Shown here: piece by piece, positions 8,575 to 16,397 of the stretch
Layout of the letters: every line of letters starts with the position of its first letter
Position numbering within the stretch: position 1 is the stretch's first letter
The notes under the pieces: model-generated
Seen by the model: the letters and a program-made list of their open reading frames with translations, nothing else
Told to the model about the DNA's origin: nothing
Databases searched by the model: none
Position numbers and translations under genes: made by a program
NCBI RefSeq assembly: GCF_000718515.1
Contig: NZ_JNZS01000010.1
Coordinates: 248,001 to 312,000, forward strand
Direction: 5' to 3'
From: Micromonospora parva
GTDB taxonomy: Bacteria; Actinomycetota; Actinomycetes; Mycobacteriales; Micromonosporaceae
DNA: 64,000 bases

Positions 8575-8963
8575 GATCTTGCTCCTCTGCTGAGCGTCGG
8601 CCCAGGCGCGCGTCACGGAGCTGTGGGCTCGCCGGGCCGAGGTTGGCGGTGGTACGGAGCCGGGCCGCCGACGCTCGGCTGAGATGGTTCGGGGTGGTGC
8701 CGTACCTGTGGGGATCGTCCTGCGGGGAGCGCGACGCTGCGCCGTGCGGGTTGCCGTGCCGGTGCTCCCCGCCCGCCGAGGGGGGAGCGTCGCTACCGCC
8801 AGCGCCAGGAGACGGCTGGCTCAGCAGTGGCGACCAGTAGCGATCGCGTCGCCGAGGTGCCCCACTTACCACAAAGGATGGTCAAGGCGCATCGACTGCT
8901 ATCGCTGACGCAGTAAACCTCCGATGTCTGCGCTCCGTCAAGACCGTGCCCGTTGGCTACCAC
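8575..8963. other. Intergenic region without a supportable gene
   Basis: About 390 bp between the start of the ThuA gene and the stop of the TetR gene (both on the minus strand). It must carry the ThuA promoter. It contains a 7 bp inverted repeat (8764-8770 with 8782-8788, GCTCCCC/GGGGAGC, 11 nt loop). Short open frames here lack actinobacterial third-position bias and are not called. Confidence 0.5.
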
Positions 8964-9626
8964 TCACTGGGCCCTGGGGGATTCTGCGGGGATCGGAGGG
9001 CGGTGCCAGGTGCCGGTGCTGGTCCGGTGGCCTCCGGGGGGCACCGCGGGCGCGGCCGCGACGAGCGCGGTCCGGACGGTTTCCGTCATCGGCTCGCCCG
9101 GGTGCTCGATCCAGTGCTGGACGGCGACCCGCAGGATGGTCAGGAAGGTCGCGGCCAGGAGGCGGGAGCGCAGTGCCACGTCGTCGCCGGTCAGCCGGCG
9201 GGCGAGTTCCGCGGCCAGCTCGCGCTCGATCGCGGCGTACGCCGCCACCTGGTGTGGGGCCAGGCCGGGGTGCGCGCGTAGCTCCCGGCGTTGGGTCAGC
9301 CAGGAGGGCTCAGAACCGCCGAAGACCTCCTCGGTGAGGCGCTCGGCTGCCCGGCTCAGGACGGTCCACGGCGCCTCGTCGACGGGCTGCTCCCGGATCA
9401 GCTCCAACAGCCGGTGCAGGCGCATGGTGTCGCCGTGGAAGAGGGCCTGCTCCTTGCTGGAGAAGTAGTTGGAGAAGGTCCTCCGGGAGACGTTGGCGGC
9501 GTCGGCGATCGCCTCGACCGTCACCGCGTCGATGCCCTCGTCGGCGGCGAGGCGGAGGGCCGCCTCGTGCAGAGCGAGGCGGGTGGCCGCCTTCTTGCGC
9601 TCCCGCAGGCCGGTCGTCTCGTCCAT
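8964..9626 (-). CDS. TetR-family transcriptional repressor
   Basis: A 220-residue regulator. The N-terminal TetR helix-turn-helix occupies residues ~10-57 (RKKAATRLALHEAALRLA, then VEAIADAANVSRRTFSNYFSSKEQAL), and the remaining all-helical part is the ligand/dimer domain. The last ~25 residues are Pro/Gly-rich. ATG 9626 is fixed by a leaderless -10 (TACCCT) 7 nt upstream. It is divergent from the MarR-MFS operon with 108 bp between starts, suggesting that it helps control efflux, although MarR is the more direct candidate. Confidence 0.85.
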   Translation of the reverse strand: MDETTGLRERKKAATRLALHEAALRLAADEGIDAVTVEAIADAANVSRRTFSNYFSSKEQALFHGDTMRLHRLLELIREQPVDEAPWTVLSRAAERLTEEVFGGSEPSWLTQRRELRAHPGLAPHQVAAYAAIERELAAELARRLTGDDVALRSRLLAATFLTILRVAVQHWIEHPGEPMTETVRTALVAAAPAVPPGGHRTSTGTWHRPPIPAESPRAQ

Positions 9627-9633
9627 CGCACCG

Positions 9634-9639
9634 AGGGTA
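9634..9639 (-). promoter_or_regulatory. -10 hexamer TACCCT of the TetR gene
   Basis: Read on the minus strand, TACCCT (9639-9634) is 7 nt from ATG 9626 without a Shine-Dalgarno sequence. A small palindrome CTCA-A-TGAG (9658-9666) lies just upstream and could be an operator. Confidence 0.5.
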
Positions 9640-9699
9640 CGTGCGGGTGAGGGACTTCTCAATGAGCAAACTTGCGCAGTGGGAAAGATCGGTAGATGC

Positions 9700-9712
9700 T
9701 TGCTTGAGGCAA
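9700..9712. promoter_or_regulatory. Candidate MarR operator
   Basis: The 13 bp sequence TTGCTTGAGGCAA has TTGC/GCAA arms and lies 23 bp before the MarR start, within the divergent TetR/MarR promoter region. The form resembles MarR-family operators. Weak on its own because the arms are short. Confidence 0.35.
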
Positions 9713-9734
9713 CCAACTGGGGTGGGGAGCGGAT

Positions 9735-10208
9735 GTGGAAAGCGATGCCGGTGAGCTCGGCCTTCGCCTGTACGACCTGGTCAGAAGCGTTCGACTGCTG
9801 AAACAACGCCGGGCCGACGAGCACCCGGCGATCCCGGCCGGCATGCTCGGCATGCTCGTGCAGATCGAACAGCTCTCCGGCGACTGCCACGCCCGCGACC
9901 TGGCCGAGCGCATTCGGCTGGACGCGTCGACCGTCAGCCGCTCCGTCGCGGCGCTCGTCGCGCACGGGCTGGTCGAGCGGCGGCCAGACCCGACCGACAA
10001 GCGGGCGACCATCCTGGCGGTCACCCCGGCCGGCCGTGCCGCCCTGGCCGACAGCCACCGCTGGTACGGCGAGGTGCTCGAACGGGCGCTCGCCGACTGG
10101 ACTCCCGGCGAGGTGGCGGCGCTGAGTGCCGCCCTCGGCCGGTTCACCGGCGACATCGAGATCGCCCTCGGAAACAACGACAACGACAACCTGGAGGCCG
10201 CGCGATGA
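9735..10208 (+). CDS. MarR-family transcriptional regulator
   Basis: A 157-residue winged-helix regulator. Helices before the HTH (LRLYDLVRSVRLLKQRR), the recognition region (RDLAERIRLDASTVSRSVAALVAHGLVERR) and the wing with the conserved DPTDKRATILAVTPAG are all present. MarR proteins usually repress the adjacent efflux gene and are released by aromatic or antibiotic ligands. A GGGGAG Shine-Dalgarno precedes the GTG start. The stop overlaps the start of the MFS transporter in ATGA, showing translational coupling. Confidence 0.9.
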   Translation: MESDAGELGLRLYDLVRSVRLLKQRRADEHPAIPAGMLGMLVQIEQLSGDCHARDLAERIRLDASTVSRSVAALVAHGLVERRPDPTDKRATILAVTPAGRAALADSHRWYGEVLERALADWTPGEVAALSAALGRFTGDIEIALGNNDNDNLEAAR

Positions 10209-11845
10209 GCGCACCCACCATCACGGCCGGCGCTGAGCCGATGACCCATCGGCGGACCCTGGAAGCGCTCAGTGGCCTGCTGCTGGTGCTGTTCGTCGCG
10301 ATGCTGAGCAGCACTGTCGTCTCGACCGCGCTACCGAAGATCATCGGAGCCCTGAACGGCTCGCAGAACCAGTACACCTGGGTGGTCACCGCGACCCTGC
10401 TCACCGCGACGGCAACCACCCCGATCTGGGGCAAACTGGCCGACCTGTTCAACAAGAAGATCCTCATCCAGGTCGCCATCGTGGTCTTCCTGGTGGGCTC
10501 GGTCGTCGCCGGCTTCTCGCAGAGCGCCGGCCAGCTCATCGCCGCCCGCGCGTTCCAGGGCATCGGGGTCGGCGGTCTGCAGGCGCTCGTCCAGGTGGCG
10601 ATCGCGGCCATGATCCCGCCGCGCGAGCGCGGCCGCTACAACGGCTACCTCGGTGGTGTCATGGCCGTCGCGACGGTCGGCGGCCCACTGCTCGGCGGCC
10701 TCATCGTCGACACGTCCTGGCTCGGCTGGCGCTGGTGCTTCTTCGTCGGCGTGCCGGTGGCCGCGATCGCGCTGATCCTGCTCCAGGCCACCCTGCACCT
10801 GCCGACCGCACGGCGTGAGAATGTCAAGATCGACTACCTGGGTGCCGGCCTCATCGCCGCTGGCGTCAGCGTGCTGCTGATCTGGATCTCCTTCGTCGAC
10901 GGCTCGTTCGCCTGGGCCTCCTGGCAGACCGCGGCCATGGTGGGCGGTTCGCTCATCCTGCTCGCCCTGGCGGTCTGGGTCGAGTCGCGCGCGGCCGAGC
11001 CGGTCGTCCCGCTCGGTATCGTGCGCCAGCACACCACCGCGCTGGCCATCCTCGGCAGCCTCGCGGTCGGCATGGCCATGTTCGGCGGTGCCGTCTTCCT
11101 CGGTCAGTACTTCCAGATCGGCCGCGGCTACAGCCCGACCGAGGCAGGCCTGCTCACCATCCCGATGATGGCGGGAGTCCTCGGCTCTTCCATCGTCGCG
11201 GGCCGGCTGATCACCAAGAGCGGAAAGATCAAGCCGTACATCGTCGCGGGTTCGGTCCTGCTCGTCGCCGGGTTCGCGCTGCTCGGCACCATCGACCACG
11301 AGACGTCGCTCGTCCTGGTCGGCGCCGCCATGTTCACCGTCGGCGTCGGCGTCGGCATGACCATGCAGAACCTCGTCCTCGCCGTTCAGAACACGGTCTC
11401 GCTCAAGGACATTGGCGCGGCCAGCTCCAGCGTCGCGTTCTTCCGGTCGCTCGGGGGCACCATCGGCGTCTCCGTGCTCGGCGCCGTCCTCGCACGCCGG
11501 GTCGGTGACCAGATCACCCACGACCTCACCGCCGCCGGGATCCCCGCCTCCGGCGGCTCGGGCAGCAGCAACCTCAACATCACCGCCCTGCCCGAGCAGG
11601 TCCAGGAGATCGTCCGGGCGGCGTACGGCGACGCCACCGGACACATCTTCCTCATCTCCGCCGCCATCGGGGTCGTCGGCATCATCGCCGCGCTCCTGCT
11701 CAAGCCGATCACCCTGCGGACCAGCCTCGACCTGCCGGACGCCGCCACGTCGGCGGCCGTCGCCGCCGACGCGGTCGACGGCGCTCCCGCCTTCGACCAG
11801 GTGCGCGTCGACACCACGCAGGACGGACCGACCCGGTCACGCTGA
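10205..11845 (+). CDS. MFS drug efflux transporter, DHA2 (14-TM, EmrB/QacA) family
   Basis: A 546-residue polytopic membrane protein with about 14 predicted helices. Helix 1 begins near residue 22; the DHA2 motif region WVVTATLLTATATTPIWGKLADLF and the motif-A-like loop GKLADLFNKK are clear; motif C (GGVMAVATVGGPLLGG) identifies a proton-driven exporter. A variable loop GGSGSS precedes the last helix. It lies in an operon with the overlapping MarR gene, so it is probably an inducible multidrug or metabolite exporter. A very strong hairpin terminator follows the stop. Confidence 0.92.
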   Translation: MSAPTITAGAEPMTHRRTLEALSGLLLVLFVAMLSSTVVSTALPKIIGALNGSQNQYTWVVTATLLTATATTPIWGKLADLFNKKILIQVAIVVFLVGSVVAGFSQSAGQLIAARAFQGIGVGGLQALVQVAIAAMIPPRERGRYNGYLGGVMAVATVGGPLLGGLIVDTSWLGWRWCFFVGVPVAAIALILLQATLHLPTARRENVKIDYLGAGLIAAGVSVLLIWISFVDGSFAWASWQTAAMVGGSLILLALAVWVESRAAEPVVPLGIVRQHTTALAILGSLAVGMAMFGGAVFLGQYFQIGRGYSPTEAGLLTIPMMAGVLGSSIVAGRLITKSGKIKPYIVAGSVLLVAGFALLGTIDHETSLVLVGAAMFTVGVGVGMTMQNLVLAVQNTVSLKDIGAASSSVAFFRSLGGTIGVSVLGAVLARRVGDQITHDLTAAGIPASGGSGSSNLNITALPEQVQEIVRAAYGDATGHIFLISAAIGVVGIIAALLLKPITLRTSLDLPDAATSAAVAADAVDGAPAFDQVRVDTTQDGPTRSR

Positions 11846-11861
11846 CGTCGGGCCATCCGAC

Positions 11862-11899
11862 CCGGGGCCGCCGCCGTCCTCCGACGGCGGCGGCCCCGG
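11862..11899 (+). terminator. Strong hairpin terminator of the MarR-MFS operon
   Basis: A perfect 17 bp G/C stem (11862-11878 with 11883-11899) with a 4 nt loop, 17 nt after the MFS stop codon. Confidence 0.8.
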
Positions 11900-11949
11900 T
11901 CTGTTCAGCCAGGGCCGGTACGAGCGAACGTCACCGAATCGAGGGGTCT

Positions 11950-12909
11950 GTGGATACCGCGGAGCTGCCAGCGGCACCCGCCCGGCGAGCCGTAGCACTG
12001 CGCCGGGCCATGCGTGAGCTGGGGCTCGTCGCCACCCTGTTCCTCGTCTACAAGGCGGCGCGGGTGGCGGGGGCCGACCGGGCGTCGACAGCGGTGGGAA
12101 ACGGGGAATGGATCTGGCGGGTGGAGCGTCTGTTCCACCTGCCCGACGAGGCCGCCTTCCAACGTCCCGTGCTCTCCCACGAGCTGTTGGTGCACCTGGC
12201 CAACGGCTACTACGCGTACGTGCACTTCCCCGCCACGATCAGCTGTCTGATCTGGCTGTACGTGCGACACCCCGTGCGTTATCTCTGGACGCGTCGCATG
12301 CTCGCCGGGCTCACCGCGGCCGCACTGGCGCTGCACTTCCTGGTTCCGCTGGCGCCGCCGCGACTGACCGCCCTGACCGGCATGGTGGACACCGGTAGCC
12401 GTTACGGGCCCGCCGTCTACGGCCCGCCCGACACGGACGCGTTGAGCAACCAGTACGCCGCCATGCCCTCCCTGCACGTCGGCTGGGCGCTCGCCGTCGC
12501 CGTCGCGCTCATCGCCGTGACCGGCGGGCGCCTGCGGTGGCTGTGGCTGGCGCATCCGCTCGTCACCCTGCTGGTTGTCGTGACCACGGGCAACCACTAC
12601 TGGCTCGACGGCATCGTCGCGGCGGTGCTGCTCGCCGTCGTCTACGTCGGGCTGCCGAGGCCCGCACAGCCGACCAGCCCACCCACCCGCGGGCGCGGCG
12701 CCCGGACCGGATGGCCCCGCCAGCGCCTACGGGCTCCGCACGCACCGTCTGGTCACCCACCCGCGCGAGCCGACGCCGGTGACGTCGTGAGAACGAGCGG
12801 CGCCGAACGGGCTTGTCAACCGGTCGGCTCCGGTTCTCCTGCCTGCCAGTTCAGCTCGGCCGTTCGGTCCAGACGTGACCGGGGCCGTCAGCGACCGAGG
12901 ACGAGGTAG
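11950..12909 (+). CDS. PAP2-superfamily membrane phosphatase / inositol phosphotransferase-like
   Basis: A 319-residue membrane protein with five or six helices. The PAP2-type catalytic elements are visible as PSLH (H176) and GNHYWLD (H216, D220), matching the Aur1/Ipt1-like subgroup that acts on phospholipid head groups. The domain ends near residue 238; the last ~80 residues are a basic, low-complexity tail that runs 22 bp into the convergent methyltransferase gene. This tail could be genuine or the result of a lost stop. GTG 11950 has GAGGGG 4-9 nt upstream. Substrate unknown. Confidence 0.75.
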   Translation: MDTAELPAAPARRAVALRRAMRELGLVATLFLVYKAARVAGADRASTAVGNGEWIWRVERLFHLPDEAAFQRPVLSHELLVHLANGYYAYVHFPATISCLIWLYVRHPVRYLWTRRMLAGLTAAALALHFLVPLAPPRLTALTGMVDTGSRYGPAVYGPPDTDALSNQYAAMPSLHVGWALAVAVALIAVTGGRLRWLWLAHPLVTLLVVVTTGNHYWLDGIVAAVLLAVVYVGLPRPAQPTSPPTRGRGARTGWPRQRLRAPHAPSGHPPARADAGDVVRTSGAERACQPVGSGSPACQFSSAVRSRRDRGRQRPRTR

Positions 12910-13631
12910 GCGAGGCCGAGGACACCTCGGTAACCTTCCACGTACTCGCGCAACCGGTCGTCGAGTTCCGCGCGGACGTCGGCCGCACGAGGATCCTCCG
13001 GGTACGCCAGCAGCCACTCCTGCCGGCCGGCCAGCCAGCTGGATTCGAAGTCGTCCCATTCCCGCTGGTCGGCGGTGCTCAGGTGCAGCAGCCGCCAGCC
13101 GCGTTCGCGGGCGGCCTCGACCAGCCCGGCGAGGGTCGCGACATCCGGGCCGAAGACCTCGGCGATCTCCGCCGTGGGGGGCCGTTCCCAGTAGGCGTCG
13201 CCGAACAGCAGTCGCCCACCGGGTCGTACCACGGCGGCGAGGGCGTCGAGGGCCGCCGCGGTGTCGCCGAAGGCGTGTGCCGAACCGATGCAGAGGACCC
13301 GGTCGGCCGGCTCCTGCCAGGCGGCCGCTTCCCCCGTCACGAACGCGACGTGCCGGTTCAGCGACCGATCCGCGGCGAGTCGCCGCCCTCGGGCGAGAAC
13401 GGCGTCGTCGGTGTCGACGCCGACGCCCCGGGTCGCGACCGGGCCGGACACACCGCCGGCGGCGACCGCCCGCAGCAGCAGCTCACCCCAGCCGCAGCCG
13501 AGGTCGAGCACGCGTGAGCCGGGGCGGACGTCGAGCCGTTGCAGCAGCAGCGCGGCGTGCTCCGGTGAGAGCGGAGTGTTCCAGCGCATCCGGGCGTAGC
13601 GGCTGGCGGCGAGGTGGTCGTCGGACTGCAT
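12888..13631 (-). CDS. Class I SAM-dependent methyltransferase
   Basis: A 247-residue protein. Motif I is VLDLGCGWG at residues 41-49, followed by an acidic residue in GVGVDTDD, a post-I region CIGSAHAFGDT and motif III-like VVRPGGRLLFGDAYWER. These define a Rossmann-fold methyltransferase of the Methyltransf_25/31 type acting on a small molecule. No substrate can be assigned. It converges with the PAP2 gene and overlaps it by 22 bp; the start is 61 bp from the divergently transcribed Mug gene. Confidence 0.85.
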   Translation of the reverse strand: MQSDDHLAASRYARMRWNTPLSPEHAALLLQRLDVRPGSRVLDLGCGWGELLLRAVAAGGVSGPVATRGVGVDTDDAVLARGRRLAADRSLNRHVAFVTGEAAAWQEPADRVLCIGSAHAFGDTAAALDALAAVVRPGGRLLFGDAYWERPPTAEIAEVFGPDVATLAGLVEAARERGWRLLHLSTADQREWDDFESSWLAGRQEWLLAYPEDPRAADVRAELDDRLREYVEGYRGVLGLAYLVLGR

Positions 13632-13692
13632 CGGGTCACTGTGTCAGAGCGCGCGCCGGTGCCGGCGCCGGGCGTACGGCAGGATCGGTGCC

Positions 13693-14262
13693 GTGGACGC
13701 GGAGCGTGCGGGGCCGCCGCGACGGCCGACCCGGCAGGAGGTGGCGGATGCCGCCGGCCGAGGTCTGCCGGACGTGATCGGCCCCGGGCTGCGCGTGCTG
13801 TTCTGCGGTTACAACCCGGGCCTCTACTCGGCCGCCGTGGGGCAGCCGTTCGCCCGCCGGGGCAGCCGCTTCTGGCCGGCCCTGCACGGGGCTGGCTTCA
13901 CCGACCGCCAGCTGCGCTCCTGGGAGAGCGACGAGCTGCTGCGGCAGGGCCTGGGCATCACCAGCCTGAGCAACCGGGCCACCGCCCGCGCCGCCGAGCT
14001 GACGTCGGAGGAGCTGGTGGCCGGGGTCACCGGGTTGGCGATGAAGGCCGAGCGCTACCGGCCGCGGTGGGTGGCGATCCTCGGGGTGACCGCGTACCGG
14101 GTCGCCTTCGCCCGACCGACGGCCGTCCTGGGTCCGCGACCGGAGCCGCTCGGGCCGGCCCGGGTCTGGGTGCTGCCGAACCCCAGCGGCCTGAACGCGC
14201 ACTTTCCCCTGCCGGCGCTGACCGCCGAGTTCGCCAGGCTGCGGCGGGAGCTGGACCCCTAG
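13693..14262 (+). CDS. mug: G/U mismatch-specific DNA glycosylase
   Basis: A 189-residue member of uracil-DNA glycosylase family 2 (MUG/TDG). Motif GYNPG lies at residues 39-43; the Asn in this motif positions the water for base excision. FARRGSRFWPALHGAGF forms the conserved region after it, and a late NPSGLNAHF segment forms the intercalation loop. The enzyme removes uracil or ethenocytosine opposite guanine and starts base excision repair. A CAGGAT hexamer 7 nt before GTG 13693 suggests a leaderless start. It ends in a CTAG shared with the convergent SRPBCC gene. Confidence 0.88.
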   Translation: MDAERAGPPRRPTRQEVADAAGRGLPDVIGPGLRVLFCGYNPGLYSAAVGQPFARRGSRFWPALHGAGFTDRQLRSWESDELLRQGLGITSLSNRATARAAELTSEELVAGVTGLAMKAERYRPRWVAILGVTAYRVAFARPTAVLGPRPEPLGPARVWVLPNPSGLNAHFPLPALTAEFARLRRELDP

Positions 14263-14765
14263 CCGGCCGTCGAGGCGGCCAGCCCCTGGTAGTACTGCTG
14301 CATCGCCGGGTGGTAGTCGTCGAACCGCGGGCGGGGCGAGCCGTCGCGGGAGGCGACCAGCAGGTCCAGGTAGTACTCCCAACCGGCGCCCACCTCGGCG
14401 ATGCCCGCCACGCTGCTCAGGTGCTGCACGAATCGCAGCTCGGTGGTGCCGTCGGTCTCGGTCAGCGACAGCTCCAGCAGCCAGTTGCCGTGTTCGTCGA
14501 TCATCGACACGGCGAGGCGCAGTGGCGGTTCACACACGTCGATGCGTACCGCGCACCAGGGCTGCTGCTCCTCGTACGCCATCTGGACCTGGATGGTCCG
14601 TCCGGGCCCGGCCTCGCCCTCCCACGGGCCGAACCAGCGGGCGGTGCGCTCCGACTCGGTCAGGCTGGCCCAGACGTCCTCCACTGGGGCGCGGAAGGTC
14701 CGGGTGAGGACGAGATCGTGCCCGGTGGCGGTGCGAAACAGGCGTCCTGCGGGTGTGCGGGTCAT
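14259..14765 (-). CDS. SRPBCC-domain (AHSA1-like) protein
   Basis: A 168-residue helix-grip-fold protein. It begins with an N-terminal strand and FRAPVEDVWASLTESERTARWFGPW, the hallmark of AHSA1-like START proteins, followed by the beta sheet (MAYEEQQPWCAVRIDV, RLAVSMIDEHG) and a long C-terminal helix. In actinobacteria such genes are typically cotranscribed with an ArsR repressor. Here the start overlaps the ArsR stop by ATGA. The ligand is unknown; related proteins bind hydrophobic molecules. Confidence 0.85.
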   Translation of the reverse strand: MTRTPAGRLFRTATGHDLVLTRTFRAPVEDVWASLTESERTARWFGPWEGEAGPGRTIQVQMAYEEQQPWCAVRIDVCEPPLRLAVSMIDEHGNWLLELSLTETDGTTELRFVQHLSSVAGIAEVGAGWEYYLDLLVASRDGSPRPRFDDYHPAMQQYYQGLAASTAG

Positions 14766-15124
14766 GCCGTGTGCTCCCTTCGGTGCTCCGCCGGGCCACG
14801 GCTGCGGCGCTCTCGGCGGGTGCGATAGACCTCGGTCTCCAGCGCGTCGAGGTGCCGCTCCCAGCGGTCGACGGTGGCGAGCCCGGTGAGCCAGTCGAGC
14901 AGCGGGGCGAGCGGGCCGGGGTCGAGCCGGTAGATCCGCTGCCGTCCGACCAGCTCGTCACGGACCAGCCCGCTCTCCCGCAGCAACCGTAGGTGGCGGC
15001 TGACGGCGGGTCGGCTGATCGTGAACCGCGCGGCGATGACGCCGGCGGAGAGGGGCTCGTCGCGCAACATGCTCAGGATGCGCCGGCGTACCGGGTCGGC
15101 GATCGCGACGGCCACCTCATCCAC
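14762..15124 (-). CDS. ArsR-family repressor
   Basis: A 120-residue winged helix: AIADPVRRRILSMLRDE, the recognition part SRPAVSRHLRLLRESGLV and the wing ELVGRQRIYRLD. No Cys residues are present, so it is not a classical thiol metal sensor. First gene of the ArsR-SRPBCC operon. A perfect 16 bp palindrome containing the -10 lies just before its start, which strongly suggests autorepression. Confidence 0.9.
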   Translation of the reverse strand: MDEVAVAIADPVRRRILSMLRDEPLSAGVIAARFTISRPAVSRHLRLLRESGLVRDELVGRQRIYRLDPGPLAPLLDWLTGLATVDRWERHLDALETEVYRTRRERRSRGPAEHRREHTA

Positions 15125-15133
15125 CCCGAAAGA

Positions 15134-15149
15134 GTAACCTACAGGTTAC
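15134..15149. promoter_or_regulatory. ArsR operator palindrome overlapping the -10
   Basis: GTAACCT-AC-AGGTTAC is a perfect 7 bp inverted repeat with a 2 bp centre, 10 bp upstream of the ArsR start. On the minus strand TAGGTT (15141-15136) inside it serves as -10, so repressor binding would block polymerase directly. Confidence 0.75.
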
Positions 15150-15203
15150 GGGTTTGCTCGTTGTGGACCTCGACACGGCAGACGCTGCGTCGATGGTGGG
15201 CAC

Positions 15204-16334
15204 ATGATCACCTGGCCTGGCACTCTGTACGGCATGGCCGCCCTGCTTCGCTCCCGCCTGACCGACTGGACCTTCGCCGTACCCGTGCTCGCTCTGCTGG
15301 TGTTAGTCGCCACCTGGGGGCGGGACCTGCCCGGCCTGCTCATCGTGGTGGTCGCGGTGCTGCTGGGCGGTGCCGTGCTCGCGGCCGTGCACCACGCGGA
15401 GGTGGTCGCCCACCGGGTGGGGGAGCCGTACGGGTCACTGGTGCTCGCGGTCGCGGTCACCGTGATCGAGGTCGCCCTCATCGTCACGCTGATGATCAGC
15501 GGGCCGGAGAAGACCCAGTCGCTCGCCCGGGACACCGTCTTCGCCGCCGTCATGATCACCTGCAACGGGATCCTCGGCCTGTCCCTGTTGCTCGGGGCGC
15601 TGCGCCGCCGCGTCGCGGTGTTCAACCCGGAGGGCACCGGCGGGGCCCTGGCCACCGTGATCACCCTGGCCACCCTGAGCCTGGTCATTCCGACCTTCAC
15701 CACGGCCCGGCCCGGCCCGGAGTTCAGCCCGGCCCAACTCGCGTTCGCCGCCGTCGCCTCGCTGGCCCTCTACGGGCTGTTCGTCCTCGTGCAGACCGGT
15801 CGGCACCGCGACTACTTCCTGCCGGTCGACAGCAAGGGCAAGGTGATCGACGCGGAGGAGCACGCCAAGCCGCCGAGCACCCGGGCGGCCCTGATGAGCC
15901 TGGGACTGCTGCTGGTGGCACTGATCGCGGTGGTCGGCGACGCCAAGACCGTCTCCCCGACCATCGAGGCCGGCGTCGCCGCGGCGAACCTGCCGCACGC
16001 GTTCGTCGGTGTGATCATCGCCCTGCTGGTGTTGCTGCCGGAGACCCTGGCCGCCGCCCGCGCCGCCCGCCGTGACCGCGTGCAGATCAGCCTGAATCTC
16101 GCGCTCGGCTCGGCGATGGCCAGCATCGGCCTGACCATTCCGGTCATAGCGGTCGCCTCGATCTGGCTGGAAGGCCCGCTGCTGCTCGGCCTCGGCGGCA
16201 CCCAACTCGCCCTGCTCGCGCTCACCGCGGTGACCGCCGTCCTCACCGTGGTGCCCGGCCGGGCCAACGTGTTGCAGGGCGGCGTACACCTGGTGCTGCT
16301 GGCGGCCTTCGTCTTCCTGGCCGCCAGCCCGTGA
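15204..16334 (+). CDS. ChaA-like Ca2+(Na+)/H+ antiporter
   Basis: A 376-residue membrane protein with about 11 helices. The CaCA/ChaA signature is clear: HHAEVVAHRVGEPYGSLVL followed by AVTVIEVALIVTLM in the first half, and the inverted-repeat counterpart around PETLAAARAARRDRVQ and LNLALGSAMASIGLT. A cytoplasmic loop with DYFLPVDSKGKVIDAEEH separates the halves. Predicted to expel calcium or sodium in exchange for protons. The start may alternatively be ATG 15234, which gives a shorter N-terminus (MAALLRSRLTDW). Confidence 0.85.
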   Translation: MITWPGTLYGMAALLRSRLTDWTFAVPVLALLVLVATWGRDLPGLLIVVVAVLLGGAVLAAVHHAEVVAHRVGEPYGSLVLAVAVTVIEVALIVTLMISGPEKTQSLARDTVFAAVMITCNGILGLSLLLGALRRRVAVFNPEGTGGALATVITLATLSLVIPTFTTARPGPEFSPAQLAFAAVASLALYGLFVLVQTGRHRDYFLPVDSKGKVIDAEEHAKPPSTRAALMSLGLLLVALIAVVGDAKTVSPTIEAGVAAANLPHAFVGVIIALLVLLPETLAAARAARRDRVQISLNLALGSAMASIGLTIPVIAVASIWLEGPLLLGLGGTQLALLALTAVTAVLTVVPGRANVLQGGVHLVLLAAFVFLAASP

Positions 16335-16373
16335 CGCCCCCTGGCAGCCCCTGACGCTTCCTGGCCGCCAGCC
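16313..16373 (+). repeat. 17 bp direct repeat at the 3' end of the antiporter gene
   Basis: The 17 bp sequence CTTCCTGGCCGCCAGCC occurs at 16313-16329 (coding) and again at 16357-16373 (downstream of the stop), with further similarity between them. It looks like a small duplication of the gene end. Confidence 0.6.
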
Positions 16374-16397
16374 TGTGCCCCGGCACGGCCCGCTGGT

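Noticed and set aside
6859..8682. 607-codon plus-strand open frame
   Set aside because: Antisense to the secreted dehydrogenase and ThuA genes, Gly/Arg/Val-rich with no domain; a mirror of real minus-strand coding.
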